A stretch of 5,211 bases of DNA, from contig CAZLHO010000107.1 of assembly GCA_964559455.1 (NCBI GenBank), positions 1-5,211 on the forward strand. The letters run 5' to 3'. Shown piece after piece: positions 1 through 4,600 of the stretch; positions within the stretch are counted from its first letter, which is position 1, and the number at the start of each line of letters is the position of its first letter. Below the pieces are notes generated by a model. That model made no database searches, had not been told where the DNA came from, and saw only the letters and a program-made list of their open reading frames with translations. Source of the DNA: CAZLHO01 sp964559455 (GTDB taxonomy: Bacteria > Krumholzibacteriota > Krumholzibacteriia > LZORAL124-64-63). Made by a program: the position numbers and the translations under genes.

Positions 1-39
1 CTGAAGCTGGTGGCCGGCATCGATGATGTCGAATCGTGA
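1..39 (+). CDS. C-terminal end of an upstream gene (partial)
   Basis: Reading from base 1 gives LKLVAGIDDVES followed by TGA at 37-39. Third codon positions are mostly G or C, as in the real genes here, and the stop lies only 10 bases before the next start, which is normal spacing inside an operon. Only 12 residues are visible, so no function can be given. It could also be chance open sequence. Confidence 0.4.
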   Translation: MKLVAGIDDVES

Positions 40-45
40 AGGAAG
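38..45 (+). promoter_or_regulatory. Ribosome binding site that fixes the propeller gene start
   Basis: GAAGGAAG lies four bases before the ATG at 50. The in-frame ATGs at 23 and 26 have no purine-rich site in front and would add nine charged residues ahead of a clean signal peptide. The site overlaps the stop codon of the putative upstream gene, which suggests coupled translation. Confidence 0.6.
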
Positions 46-49
46 CGAT

Positions 50-1624
50 ATGAGGAATCTCTTGATCGCCGTCCTGTGCCTGATTCCGGTCCTGACCAGG
101 CCTGCGGCGGGCACGGAGACGGAATTCTCCGTGACCGAGGACGGCCGGTTCCGTGTCGAGACGACCCTGCTCTACGAGCGGGACATGGGCGGCAAGCTCG
201 TTGGGCAGCAGATCAGTCCCGACCACAGGCACATTGCCGTTGTCGTCGAAAAAGGCGGCCGTGAGGCGGCGTGGAGCGACCAGTTCAGCCTGAGCCCCTA
301 CTTCGAGCAACTGGTCGGACTCTTCTTCAGCCCGGACGGCGAGCGGTTGGCCGTCCTGGGAACCGGACGATCCGGCGAGCAGGTGGTTCTTGTCGACGGC
401 GAGGAGGTCGGTCGGTTCGGATGGATCCTGAACAACGAGATCCTGTTCACCGACGACAGTCGCCATTTTGCATTCGCGGTGGGGGCCGCCGGGGAGACCG
501 ACGCCATCACCGGCATCGTCATCGACGGGATCGTGCATTCCACCTACTCGAGCCTGCAGTCCCTGGACGAGAGCTCACCGAACAAGATCCTGTGCGTGGA
601 TGGCGGGCGAGTCATCTATTTCGCCCGCAGGGGCGAGGACTACTTCATGGTCACCGACGGCGTCGAAGGTCCGGCCTTCGACCAGACCGGATTCGGCCCC
701 GCGATCTCGGAGGACGGCCGGCATGCGGCCTATGGGGGCATGAAGGACGCGCAGTGGTATGTGGTGGCCGACTCCACGCTCCACGGCCCGTTCCCGGAAG
801 TATCCGACATCCACTACCCGCCCGGCGCCACGGAACCCTCGTACGTGGTCACCTGGCCGGACAGCGCCCGCCTGTTCGTGGACCACGAGGCCGTCGCCGG
901 CGAATACAAACTCGTCAAGAGTCCCGCGTTCGACGAGGACGGGACCCTGCGCTGTTTCTGGGCCGTGATCGACGGCAAGGTGGTCGTCGTGGCCGGGGGG
1001 AAACCGGATCGCGCCCTGGCGGCCGAGCACTATTCGGTTTCGACCCCCTGGATGAGCGATTGCGGGCACCACTATGTCTACGAGATGGTGTTCGACTCCG
1101 ATTTCCGACAGAAGGCTTTCGTGGTCGATGGAAAGCTCCTCTCCAGGACCGAATGCACGGGGAATTACAAAATCCACTTCTCGGACGACGGAGGACACTT
1201 CGCCACGAGCTGCTATTCGCGTGATCCGCGCCGAACGGTCGTGATGATCGATGACGTGCGCGGACCCTATGAGGGCCTTTGGATCGACCCGGTGACCTTC
1301 ACGGAGGATGGAAGCCGCTGGGCCACTCGGGTCATCCCGGACAAGGGCTCCGCGTATCTCCTGGTCGACGGCGAAAAGTGGAATAGGGACGGGGACGTCG
1401 GGCCGGTCAGCATGACTCCGGACGGTGAGCACCTCGCCTATGCCGTGTCGAACGCGAAGGGGGACAAGCAATACCTGGTGATCGACGAAACCAGGTTCGC
1501 GACCTACACGAGCGTCGGCCCCAAGGACATCAGGTTCGACTCCGACGGCGGGGTCGTCTACTACCCGCGCATCAAGGACAAGCAGTTGTTTCGGGTGGTC
1601 GTCCGGTCCGCGATGCAGGACTAG
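50..1624 (+). CDS. Secreted multi-blade beta-propeller protein (WD40-like/PD40 type)
   Basis: The product has 524 residues with the start at 50. Residues 1-21 form a Sec signal peptide: MRN, then the hydrophobic stretch LLIAVLCLIPVLT, with likely cleavage after PAAG. The rest is a tandem repeat of about 40 residues. Each unit has a strand with a Ser/Thr-x-Asp-Gly turn (FSPDG near 93, ISEDG 219, FDEDG 294, FSDDG 377, FTEDG 417, MTPDG 455, FDSDG 496), followed about 20-25 residues later by a hydrophobic strand ending in Val-Asp-Gly or Ile-Asp (VLVDG, IVIDG, FVVDG, LLVDG, LVIDE). Clear units recur at 38-42-residue steps, with two weaker ones near 180 and 265, giving ten to twelve blades, enough for one large or two smaller propellers. 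No catalytic domain is visible. Proteins of this look are usually periplasmic or surface scaffolds or binding proteins; the ligand is unknown. It converges on the Fic gene with a 30-bp gap and no clear terminator. Confidence 0.85.
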   Translation: MRNLLIAVLCLIPVLTRPAAGTETEFSVTEDGRFRVETTLLYERDMGGKLVGQQISPDHRHIAVVVEKGGREAAWSDQFSLSPYFEQLVGLFFSPDGERLAVLGTGRSGEQVVLVDGEEVGRFGWILNNEILFTDDSRHFAFAVGAAGETDAITGIVIDGIVHSTYSSLQSLDESSPNKILCVDGGRVIYFARRGEDYFMVTDGVEGPAFDQTGFGPAISEDGRHAAYGGMKDAQWYVVADSTLHGPFPEVSDIHYPPGATEPSYVVTWPDSARLFVDHEAVAGEYKLVKSPAFDEDGTLRCFWAVIDGKVVVVAGGKPDRALAAEHYSVSTPWMSDCGHHYVYEMVFDSDFRQKAFVVDGKLLSRTECTGNYKIHFSDDGGHFATSCYSRDPRRTVVMIDDVRGPYEGLWIDPVTFTEDGSRWATRVIPDKGSAYLLVDGEKWNRDGDVGPVSMTPDGEHLAYAVSNAKGDKQYLVIDETRFATYTSVGPKDIRFDSDGGVVYYPRIKDKQLFRVVVRSAMQD

Positions 1625-1654
1625 ACACAGCGCGCGGGGGGCTCGATTCTGCCC

Positions 1655-2818
1655 TCAAACCTCCGTCCCCGCCTTCAGCAGATCCAGGTATGGCCCGTAG
1701 GCGAAGGTCCGGTCGCGGCGTCGCCCGCTGGTCTCGGCCAGGATCCCAGCCGCGCGCAGCGACTCGATGGCCTTGGTGGCCGTCGGCCGCGTGGTGTCGC
1801 ACAGCCGGACCGCCGACTTGGCCGTCACGATCGGGTGACGCGGCAGCTGCTCGAACAGCCGGGCCCCGATGACCGTCGCCTGGTCCGAGGCCAGGTAGCG
1901 CCGGCGGTCCTTCTCCAGCAGGTCGAACAGCGCCCCGATCAGGGCGACCGCCTCTTCCGCCACGACGGCGACGCCCTCCAGGAAGTAGGCGAGCCATCCT
2001 TCCCAGTCACCCTTGGTGCGCACGGCCTCCAGGCGGTCGTAGTACTCGTCGCGGTGGGCCTTGAAGAAGTGGCTCAGGTAGAGCAGGGGCTCGGCCAGCA
2101 GGCCCCATTCCTCGAGGCAGAGGGCGATCAGCAATCGGCCGACGCGTCCGTTGCCGTCCAGGTAGGGGTGGATGGTCTCGAACTGCGCGTGGGCCAGGCC
2201 GGCGCGCACCAGGGGCGGTAGGGCCTTCTCATCGTGCAGGAAGAACTCGAGGTCGGCCAGCAGGCCGGGCACCCGGTGCGGAGGCGGCGGAACGAAGCGG
2301 GCGTTGCCCGGCCGCGTGCCGCCGATCCAGTTCTGGCTCCTGCGCACGGCGCCCGGGTTCTTGTGCGCTCCGCGCGCGCCCGCCAGCAGGCGGCGGTGGG
2401 CCCCGTCGAGCAGCCGCGTCGACAGGGGCAGCCCTTTGGGCCGCCGCAGCTGCTCGCGAGCGTAGTGCAGGGCGTCGAGGTAGTTGCAGATCTCCTCGAC
2501 GTCCTCGGGAGGGGCTTCGGCGGGGGCCTCGGCCTCGACGGTCAGCAGGTCGGTCAGCGAGGCCTGCGTGCCCTCGATCTGGCTGCTGACCACGGCCTCC
2601 TTGCGCACGAAGGAGTACACGAACCAGTCCAGGGCGGGGACCATGCGGCCGGCAGACTCCAGCCGCGTCAGGGCGGATTCCGCGGCGCGCAGGTGGTCGG
2701 CCAGGGCCCCCGCGATCTTCAGGGAGGGGCGTACCGGCGGCAGGGGATGGGGCACGAAGGCGCGGACGTTCTCGCCGGCGACGCTGGTCGTCTCGTAGGA
2801 TCCGGTCGTGCGGGGCAT
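1655..2818 (-). CDS. Fic-family protein adenylyltransferase, class II, with C-terminal winged helix
   Basis: The product has 387 residues, close to the size of single-chain Fic proteins of the Shewanella SoFic type. Fic enzymes move AMP from ATP onto a Ser, Thr or Tyr hydroxyl of a target protein, and some also remove it. Order of parts: Fic_N region about 25-105; inhibitory motif SSQIEG at 78-83, fitting [S/T]xxxE[G/N] with Glu82 as the residue that blocks productive ATP binding; flap and substrate-clamp region SQNWIGG at 161-167 with the FVPPPP run at 175-180; catalytic motif HPYLDGNGRVGR at 217-228, with His217, Asp221, Asn223, Arg225 and Arg228 all present and Tyr replacing the usual Phe at 219; winged helix about 320-375 (AVRLCDTTRPTATKAIESL). 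It is therefore predicted to be an active enzyme under self-inhibition, in the cytoplasm. No separate small antitoxin lies beside it, as expected for class II. The ATG at 2818 is chosen because GAGAGGAG sits five bases upstream. Targets cannot be read from sequence. Confidence 0.95.
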   Translation of the reverse strand: MPRTTGSYETTSVAGENVRAFVPHPLPPVRPSLKIAGALADHLRAAESALTRLESAGRMVPALDWFVYSFVRKEAVVSSQIEGTQASLTDLLTVEAEAPAEAPPEDVEEICNYLDALHYAREQLRRPKGLPLSTRLLDGAHRRLLAGARGAHKNPGAVRRSQNWIGGTRPGNARFVPPPPHRVPGLLADLEFFLHDEKALPPLVRAGLAHAQFETIHPYLDGNGRVGRLLIALCLEEWGLLAEPLLYLSHFFKAHRDEYYDRLEAVRTKGDWEGWLAYFLEGVAVVAEEAVALIGALFDLLEKDRRRYLASDQATVIGARLFEQLPRHPIVTAKSAVRLCDTTRPTATKAIESLRAAGILAETSGRRRDRTFAYGPYLDLLKAGTEV

Positions 2819-2823
2819 GGCGG

Positions 2824-2831
2824 CTCCTCTC
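2824..2831 (-). promoter_or_regulatory. Ribosome binding site of the Fic gene
   Basis: The minus strand reads GAGAGGAG, ending five bases before the ATG at 2818. This is a good Shine-Dalgarno match and supports that start. It directly adjoins the inverted repeat at 2832-2886, so factors bound there could also affect ribosome access. Confidence 0.65.
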
Positions 2832-2886
2832 GCTGAGAAAGGATCCTTGCATAAGCCATGCCGTTAGTAAAGGATTCTTTCTTAGC
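2832..2886. promoter_or_regulatory. Inverted repeat, candidate operator in front of the Fic gene
   Basis: The left arm GCTGAGAAAGGATCCTT (2832-2848) and right arm AAGGATTCTTTCTTAGC (2870-2886) are reverse complements at 15 of 17 positions, with a 21-bp spacer. Each arm also holds its own near-palindrome: AAAGGATCCTTG (2838-2849) and AAAGGATTCTTT (2869-2880). Their centres are 31 bp apart, about three helical turns, so dimeric proteins on both would face the same side of the DNA. The region is much richer in A and T than its surroundings and ends just before the ribosome binding site. Position and symmetry suggest a repressor operator, possibly for autoregulation through the Fic protein's own winged helix; that last point is inference. 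Confidence 0.6.
2843..2871 (-). promoter_or_regulatory. Weak candidate promoter of the Fic gene
   Basis: On the minus strand, TTTACT (2871-2866) is followed after 17 bases by AAGGAT (2848-2843). Both hexamers match the sigma-70 consensus only partly. If real, the -35 and -10 boxes would each overlap one of the two palindromes, so a bound repressor would block polymerase. The bacterium's sigma consensus is unknown, hence the low confidence. Confidence 0.22.
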
Positions 2887-3009
2887 GGGGCGCGAAAAGA
2901 AAAGGGGGGAACATGGGGGCGGTTCTCTGATTTCATTCCCGGGAGCGTCCCACGCGGGGAGCCAACTTCCCCGACGCCCCGACCGACCCTCAATGATTGA
3001 CGCAGACGT

Positions 3010-3047
3010 CGCCCCGACTCGCCGTGCAGGCGGCTGAAGGCGGGGCG
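3010..3047. repeat. GC-rich hairpin downstream of the secreted gene
   Basis: CGCCCCG (3010-3016) pairs perfectly with CGGGGCG (3041-3047), and CGCC (3020-3023) with GGCG (3029-3032) inside it. On the plus strand it is followed by TTT only. On the minus strand, the direction of the neighbouring genes, no T run follows, so it is not a standard intrinsic terminator. Its right arm contains a 15-mer found again at 4483. Confidence 0.4.
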
Positions 3048-3049
3048 TT
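3035..3049 (+). repeat. 15-bp direct repeat, copy 1
   Basis: TGAAGGCGGGGCGTT occurs here and again at 4483-4497. Downstream of both copies the sequences stay loosely alike when gaps are allowed (GCTC, a G run, TCC or TCCC, CG, then a G run). Copy 1 is inside an intergenic hairpin; copy 2 is where the IS fragment loses similarity. Confidence 0.5.
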
Positions 3050-3060
3050 TGAGCTCTGGG

Positions 3061-3077
3061 GAATCCCGTCGGGATTC
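3061..3077. repeat. Short perfect hairpin downstream of the secreted gene
   Basis: GAATCCC and GGGATTC flank a three-base loop (GTC). GGGG just before and CCCC just after (3081-3085 area) could extend the stem with a bulge. It lies about 45-60 bases beyond the stop at 3120, where a terminator or 3'-end stabilising hairpin would be expected, but there is no T tract on the minus strand. Confidence 0.35.
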
Positions 3078-3119
3078 TCTGCCCCGCGCACGTGTCGCCG
3101 GCCTGCGCCGTGAAACCGT

Positions 3120-3836
3120 CTAGCGGTACAGCATCTTCACCTGACCCCAGGATCCGGTCTCGTTGGGGACGAAGCCCCGCGCCAACCACGCGAAGGCGTT
3201 CTCGAGGAAGACCAGGTTGTCGTAGTCGCCGAGGCCCTCGTCCGAGAACAGGTAGTAGTGACTGGTCCACAGCGCCGTGCCGTCGCCCGACTCGTACAGG
3301 GCCATGATCTCGTGGGCGCCGTTCCAGGCCACGGCGGTGCTCGGCGGCGCCGCCGTCAGGGCTCCGTTCTGGCCGAAGTCGTCCCCGAGCTCCGTGACGC
3401 CGTCGAAGATGGGATGGGCCTCGAACAGGTCGTAGTGCATGGGGTTGAAGGTCGCGCTGCCGTCCGCGATGCCGAAGACCGCCATCACCTCCGCGATATG
3501 CGTCGTGTAGTTGCTGTTCATGCAGACCGAGGCCAGCAAGCCCTTGCCACCGTCGACGAAGGCCTTGAGCCAGGCCGCCTCCTGGGCGGTGAAGTCCGTG
3601 CTCGAACTGGTATAGGCGTCCTCCGTCAGCAGCACGATGACGTCGGCGTCGCCGTTGTCCATCAGCGGCGTGGTGCGGATCTCGACCGTGTAGCCCCAGG
3701 CCTCGAGCTGGGTGCGGACGTTGCCGTAGATGTCCCAGGGCGTGGGGGCGTGGGAGCGGTCCCAGACCACGAGCTGGGCCTGCGACGCGGCCGGCGCGAG
3801 GAGCGCCAGGCACAGGACGATGACGACGATTCTCAT
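3120..3836 (-). CDS. Secreted protein with class I glutamine-amidotransferase/ThuA-like fold and conserved-looking C-terminal tail
   Basis: The product has 238 residues. Residues 1-20 form a Sec signal peptide (hydrophobic IVVIVLCLALLAPAA, cleavage after SQA). The mature part starts with a beta strand and SH turn (LVVWDRSHA, 21-30), then WDIYG (34-38), a strand VEIRTTPL, the strand DVIVLLTEDAY (65-75), a helix EAAWLKAFVDGGKGLLASVC (86-105), HPIFDGV (141-147), and TSHYYLFSDEGLGDYDN (191-207) before a final helix LENAFAWLAR. This order recalls the amidotransferase-like domain of ThuA, DUF4350 and IFT52/GldG-type proteins, which often bind sugars or polymers rather than act as amidases. Cys105 sits where a nucleophile could be, but the usual Gly-x-Cys-x-Gly elbow is missing, so glutaminase activity is doubtful. 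After a short linker it ends in GSWGQVKMLYR, a possible sorting tail. The start is fixed by a strong ribosome site. The exact family is uncertain. Confidence 0.85.
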   Translation of the reverse strand: MRIVVIVLCLALLAPAASQAQLVVWDRSHAPTPWDIYGNVRTQLEAWGYTVEIRTTPLMDNGDADVIVLLTEDAYTSSSTDFTAQEAAWLKAFVDGGKGLLASVCMNSNYTTHIAEVMAVFGIADGSATFNPMHYDLFEAHPIFDGVTELGDDFGQNGALTAAPPSTAVAWNGAHEIMALYESGDGTALWTSHYYLFSDEGLGDYDNLVFLENAFAWLARGFVPNETGSWGQVKMLYR

Positions 3837-3843
3837 GGGATTT

Positions 3844-3850
3844 CCCTCCT
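3844..3850 (-). promoter_or_regulatory. Strong ribosome binding site of the secreted gene
   Basis: The minus strand reads AGGAGGG, seven bases before the ATG at 3836. It is close to the ideal Shine-Dalgarno sequence, suggesting efficient translation. A possible -10 (TATCAT) lies about 10-15 bases further upstream but has no convincing -35 partner, so no promoter is called. Confidence 0.7.
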
Positions 3851-3876
3851 TATGACCTATGATACGGCTACCGGCG

Positions 3877-4209
3877 TCACAAACAGAATGGCTCTAATCG
3901 AACAGCCCCTCGGGGACTGGCGTCTCCCATCTTCGCCAACTTGCTCCGAGCATTACCGTTCCCCGGATTCAGCTCCAGGGACCGCCGATAACTGCGTTTC
4001 GAGGCCTCAAGGTCACCCATGACCATCTGGACCTCGCCCAGCGAGTCGTAACTGTTCGCGCTGCCGTACAACTCTACGTTCAATTCGAAAACCGCCAGCG
4101 CGGCCTGCGCCTTGTCCGCACCCAGCAACTGATAACCCAGCCGATTCAAGCGGGATTCGGAAACGTCCGGCGCCATGCGGGCCGCATCGCGGACCGGCTG
4201 GTTGAAGCG
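3877..4209 (-). pseudogene. Orphaned TPR domain, C-terminal remnant of a broken gene
   Basis: The frame reads RFNQPVRDAARMAPDVSES and then a two-repeat TPR unit: LNRLGYQLL...AALAVFELNVEL and ANSYDSLGEV...ASKRSYRRSLELNP, ending near MGDASPRG and TGA at 3877-3879. The signatures LNxLGYQLL, FxLNVELY and NxYDSLGE are typical of the TPR tail that follows a serine beta-lactamase-like or other secreted hydrolase domain. Here the catalytic part and signal peptide are absent. The frame can be opened back to ATG 4236, but its first nine codons are the terminal sequence of an insertion element, and neither ATG (4236 or 4227) has a ribosome site. I therefore read it as a 5'-truncated gene. A short expressed TPR protein cannot be fully excluded. 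Confidence 0.7.
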
Positions 4210-4320
4210 TGATATCCCGGACCCCATGAGACACATTGGCGGCTATTCTAGCATAGTTCTCAGTGCGTCGTAAGGGGTCCTGCCGTTATGCGCTCCGTGG
4301 GGCCGATTGAGATTATTGAA
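4210..4320 (-). mobile_element. Remnant of an IS3/IS481-type insertion sequence (3' end only)
   Basis: The plus strand from 4210 reads TGATATCCCGGACCCCATGA, followed by GACACA. It starts with TG and has a CCC block and a purine-rich inner end, like terminal inverted repeats of the IS3/IS481 group. Immediately inside it, at 4243, is the stop codon of a transposase C-terminus pointing towards this end, which is the normal layout. The TPR coding frame resumes exactly at 4209. The partner end and target duplication are not seen because the element is cut at about 4320. The assignment of the end is from pattern, not alignment. Confidence 0.6.
4243..4320 (-). pseudogene. Transposase (rve integrase) C-terminal fragment
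   Basis: The minus-strand frame reads FNNLNRPHGAHNGRTPYDAL, then RTMLE and TAG. This is the signature end of DDE integrase-type transposases: Asn-x-x-RPH-x-A/S, a Gly-Arg-Thr-Pro turn and a final helix. Only about 25 residues remain; the catalytic Asp, Asp and Glu would lie upstream and are gone. Frame similarity stops near 4320, exactly where another element's end begins. Confidence 0.75.
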
Positions 4321-4336
4321 TGGGTCTGCCTGCCTT

Positions 4337-4354
4337 TTTCCGACATCTCGGAAA
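4337..4354. repeat. Hairpin inside the left end of the second IS
   Basis: TTTCCGA (4337-4343) and TCGGAAA (4348-4354) form a perfect 7-bp stem with loop CATC. It lies between the presumed element tip and the OrfA-like frame. Hairpins here can limit transcription entering the transposase from outside; that role is inferred. Confidence 0.4.
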
Positions 4355-4379
4355 GCCTGCATATGTGTAGGCCGGAGGT

Positions 4380-4493
4380 GTCGAGAAGGGCTCTTCCCGA
4401 CGTCGCTACAGCCGAGAGTACAAGCTGGAGGTCATCCGTCGCTTGCGCGACAACGCCGTGGTCGAGAGCTTCTTCCACGCGTTGAAGGCGGGG
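4380..4493 (+). pseudogene. Fused OrfA-start/OrfB-end transposase fragment
   Basis: One uninterrupted frame reads EKGSSRRRYSREYKLEVIRR, the typical N-terminus of an IS3-family OrfA helix-turn-helix protein, and then without a break LRDNAVVESFFHALKAG, the DNAxxESFFxxLK block that carries the catalytic Glu near the end of OrfB. About 300 residues that normally separate these blocks are missing, so an internal deletion joined them in frame. After ALKAG the expected family sequence stops; the frame stays open to 4712 but is unrelated there and overlaps the channel gene out of frame. A GGAGG lies at 4374-4378 but no proper start codon follows it in this frame. It cannot encode an active transposase. 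Confidence 0.75.
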
Positions 4494-4497
4494 CGTT
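4483..4497 (+). repeat. 15-bp direct repeat, copy 2
   Basis: This is an exact copy of the 15-mer at 3035-3049. It overlaps the last codons (LKAG) of the OrfB-like fragment, so the break in the transposase sequence falls in or next to the repeat. Confidence 0.5.
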
Positions 4498-4600
4498 CGT
4501 GTGCTCGGGTTCCGCGGGGACGACGGGAATTGGCCGACACGGGCCCTCGATTCGACACGTACGCCTCGACGCCGGATCCGCTTTCCCATATGCTCCCCCC

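Larger units (their letters stand above)
2887..3119. other. Intergenic stretch between two minus-strand genes
   Basis: Together with the Fic leader this makes a gap of 301 bases with no credible gene. It begins with a purine run (GCGAAAAGAAAAGGGGGGA, about 2890-2908) and ends with two GC-rich hairpins listed separately. Reading frames crossing it are shadows without start signals or family resemblance. Confidence 0.6.
4321..4500 (+). mobile_element. Left end and internally deleted body of a second IS3-type element
   Basis: The sequence from 4321 starts TGGGTCTGCCTGCCTTTTTC and continues CGACATCTCGG. From memory this resembles the left end of IS2-like IS3-family elements (TGG, TGCC, a T-rich run, then GACATCT). 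It lies about 60 bases before an OrfA-like start, which is the right distance. No matching inverted right end is found before the channel gene, so the right side is lost. The right border at 4500 is where transposase similarity has ended and is approximate. Confidence 0.6.

Noticed and set aside
23..49. ATG at 23 or 26 as start of the propeller protein
   Set aside because: There is no ribosome site, it overlaps the probable end of the upstream gene, and it adds a charged stretch before a clean signal peptide that starts at 50.
1625..1654. Bidirectional terminator between the convergent propeller and Fic genes
   Set aside because: There is a G run and a short GGC/GCC match but no stable stem and no T tract on either strand.
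1655..2818. Toxin-antitoxin pair around Fic
   Set aside because: No small antitoxin frame with a ribosome site lies on either side; the inhibitory motif is inside the Fic protein itself.
2234..2836. 200-residue plus-strand frame opposite the Fic gene
   Set aside because: It is an antisense shadow of the well-supported Fic coding sequence, rich in Gly, Gln and Val, with no ribosome site.
2832..2886. The inverted repeat as an intrinsic terminator or IS end pair
   Set aside because: It is upstream of the only gene it adjoins, has no T tract, no TG...CA tips and no transposase, and its inner palindromes fit an operator better.
3258..4022. Plus-strand frame across the secreted gene and TPR fragment
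   Set aside because: It is antisense to a gene with a signal peptide and strong ribosome site and has a skewed Arg/Gly/Val composition.
4245..4275. TAGAAT as a -10 box (with TTACGA as -35) for the TPR fragment
   Set aside because: The bases are explained as the last transposase codons and stop; the -35 match is poor and the downstream frame has no ribosome site.
4260..4589. 109-residue minus-strand frame over the IS debris
   Set aside because: It has no similarity to transposases; the true minus-strand fragment is in another frame and the plus strand carries the recognisable OrfA/OrfB pieces.
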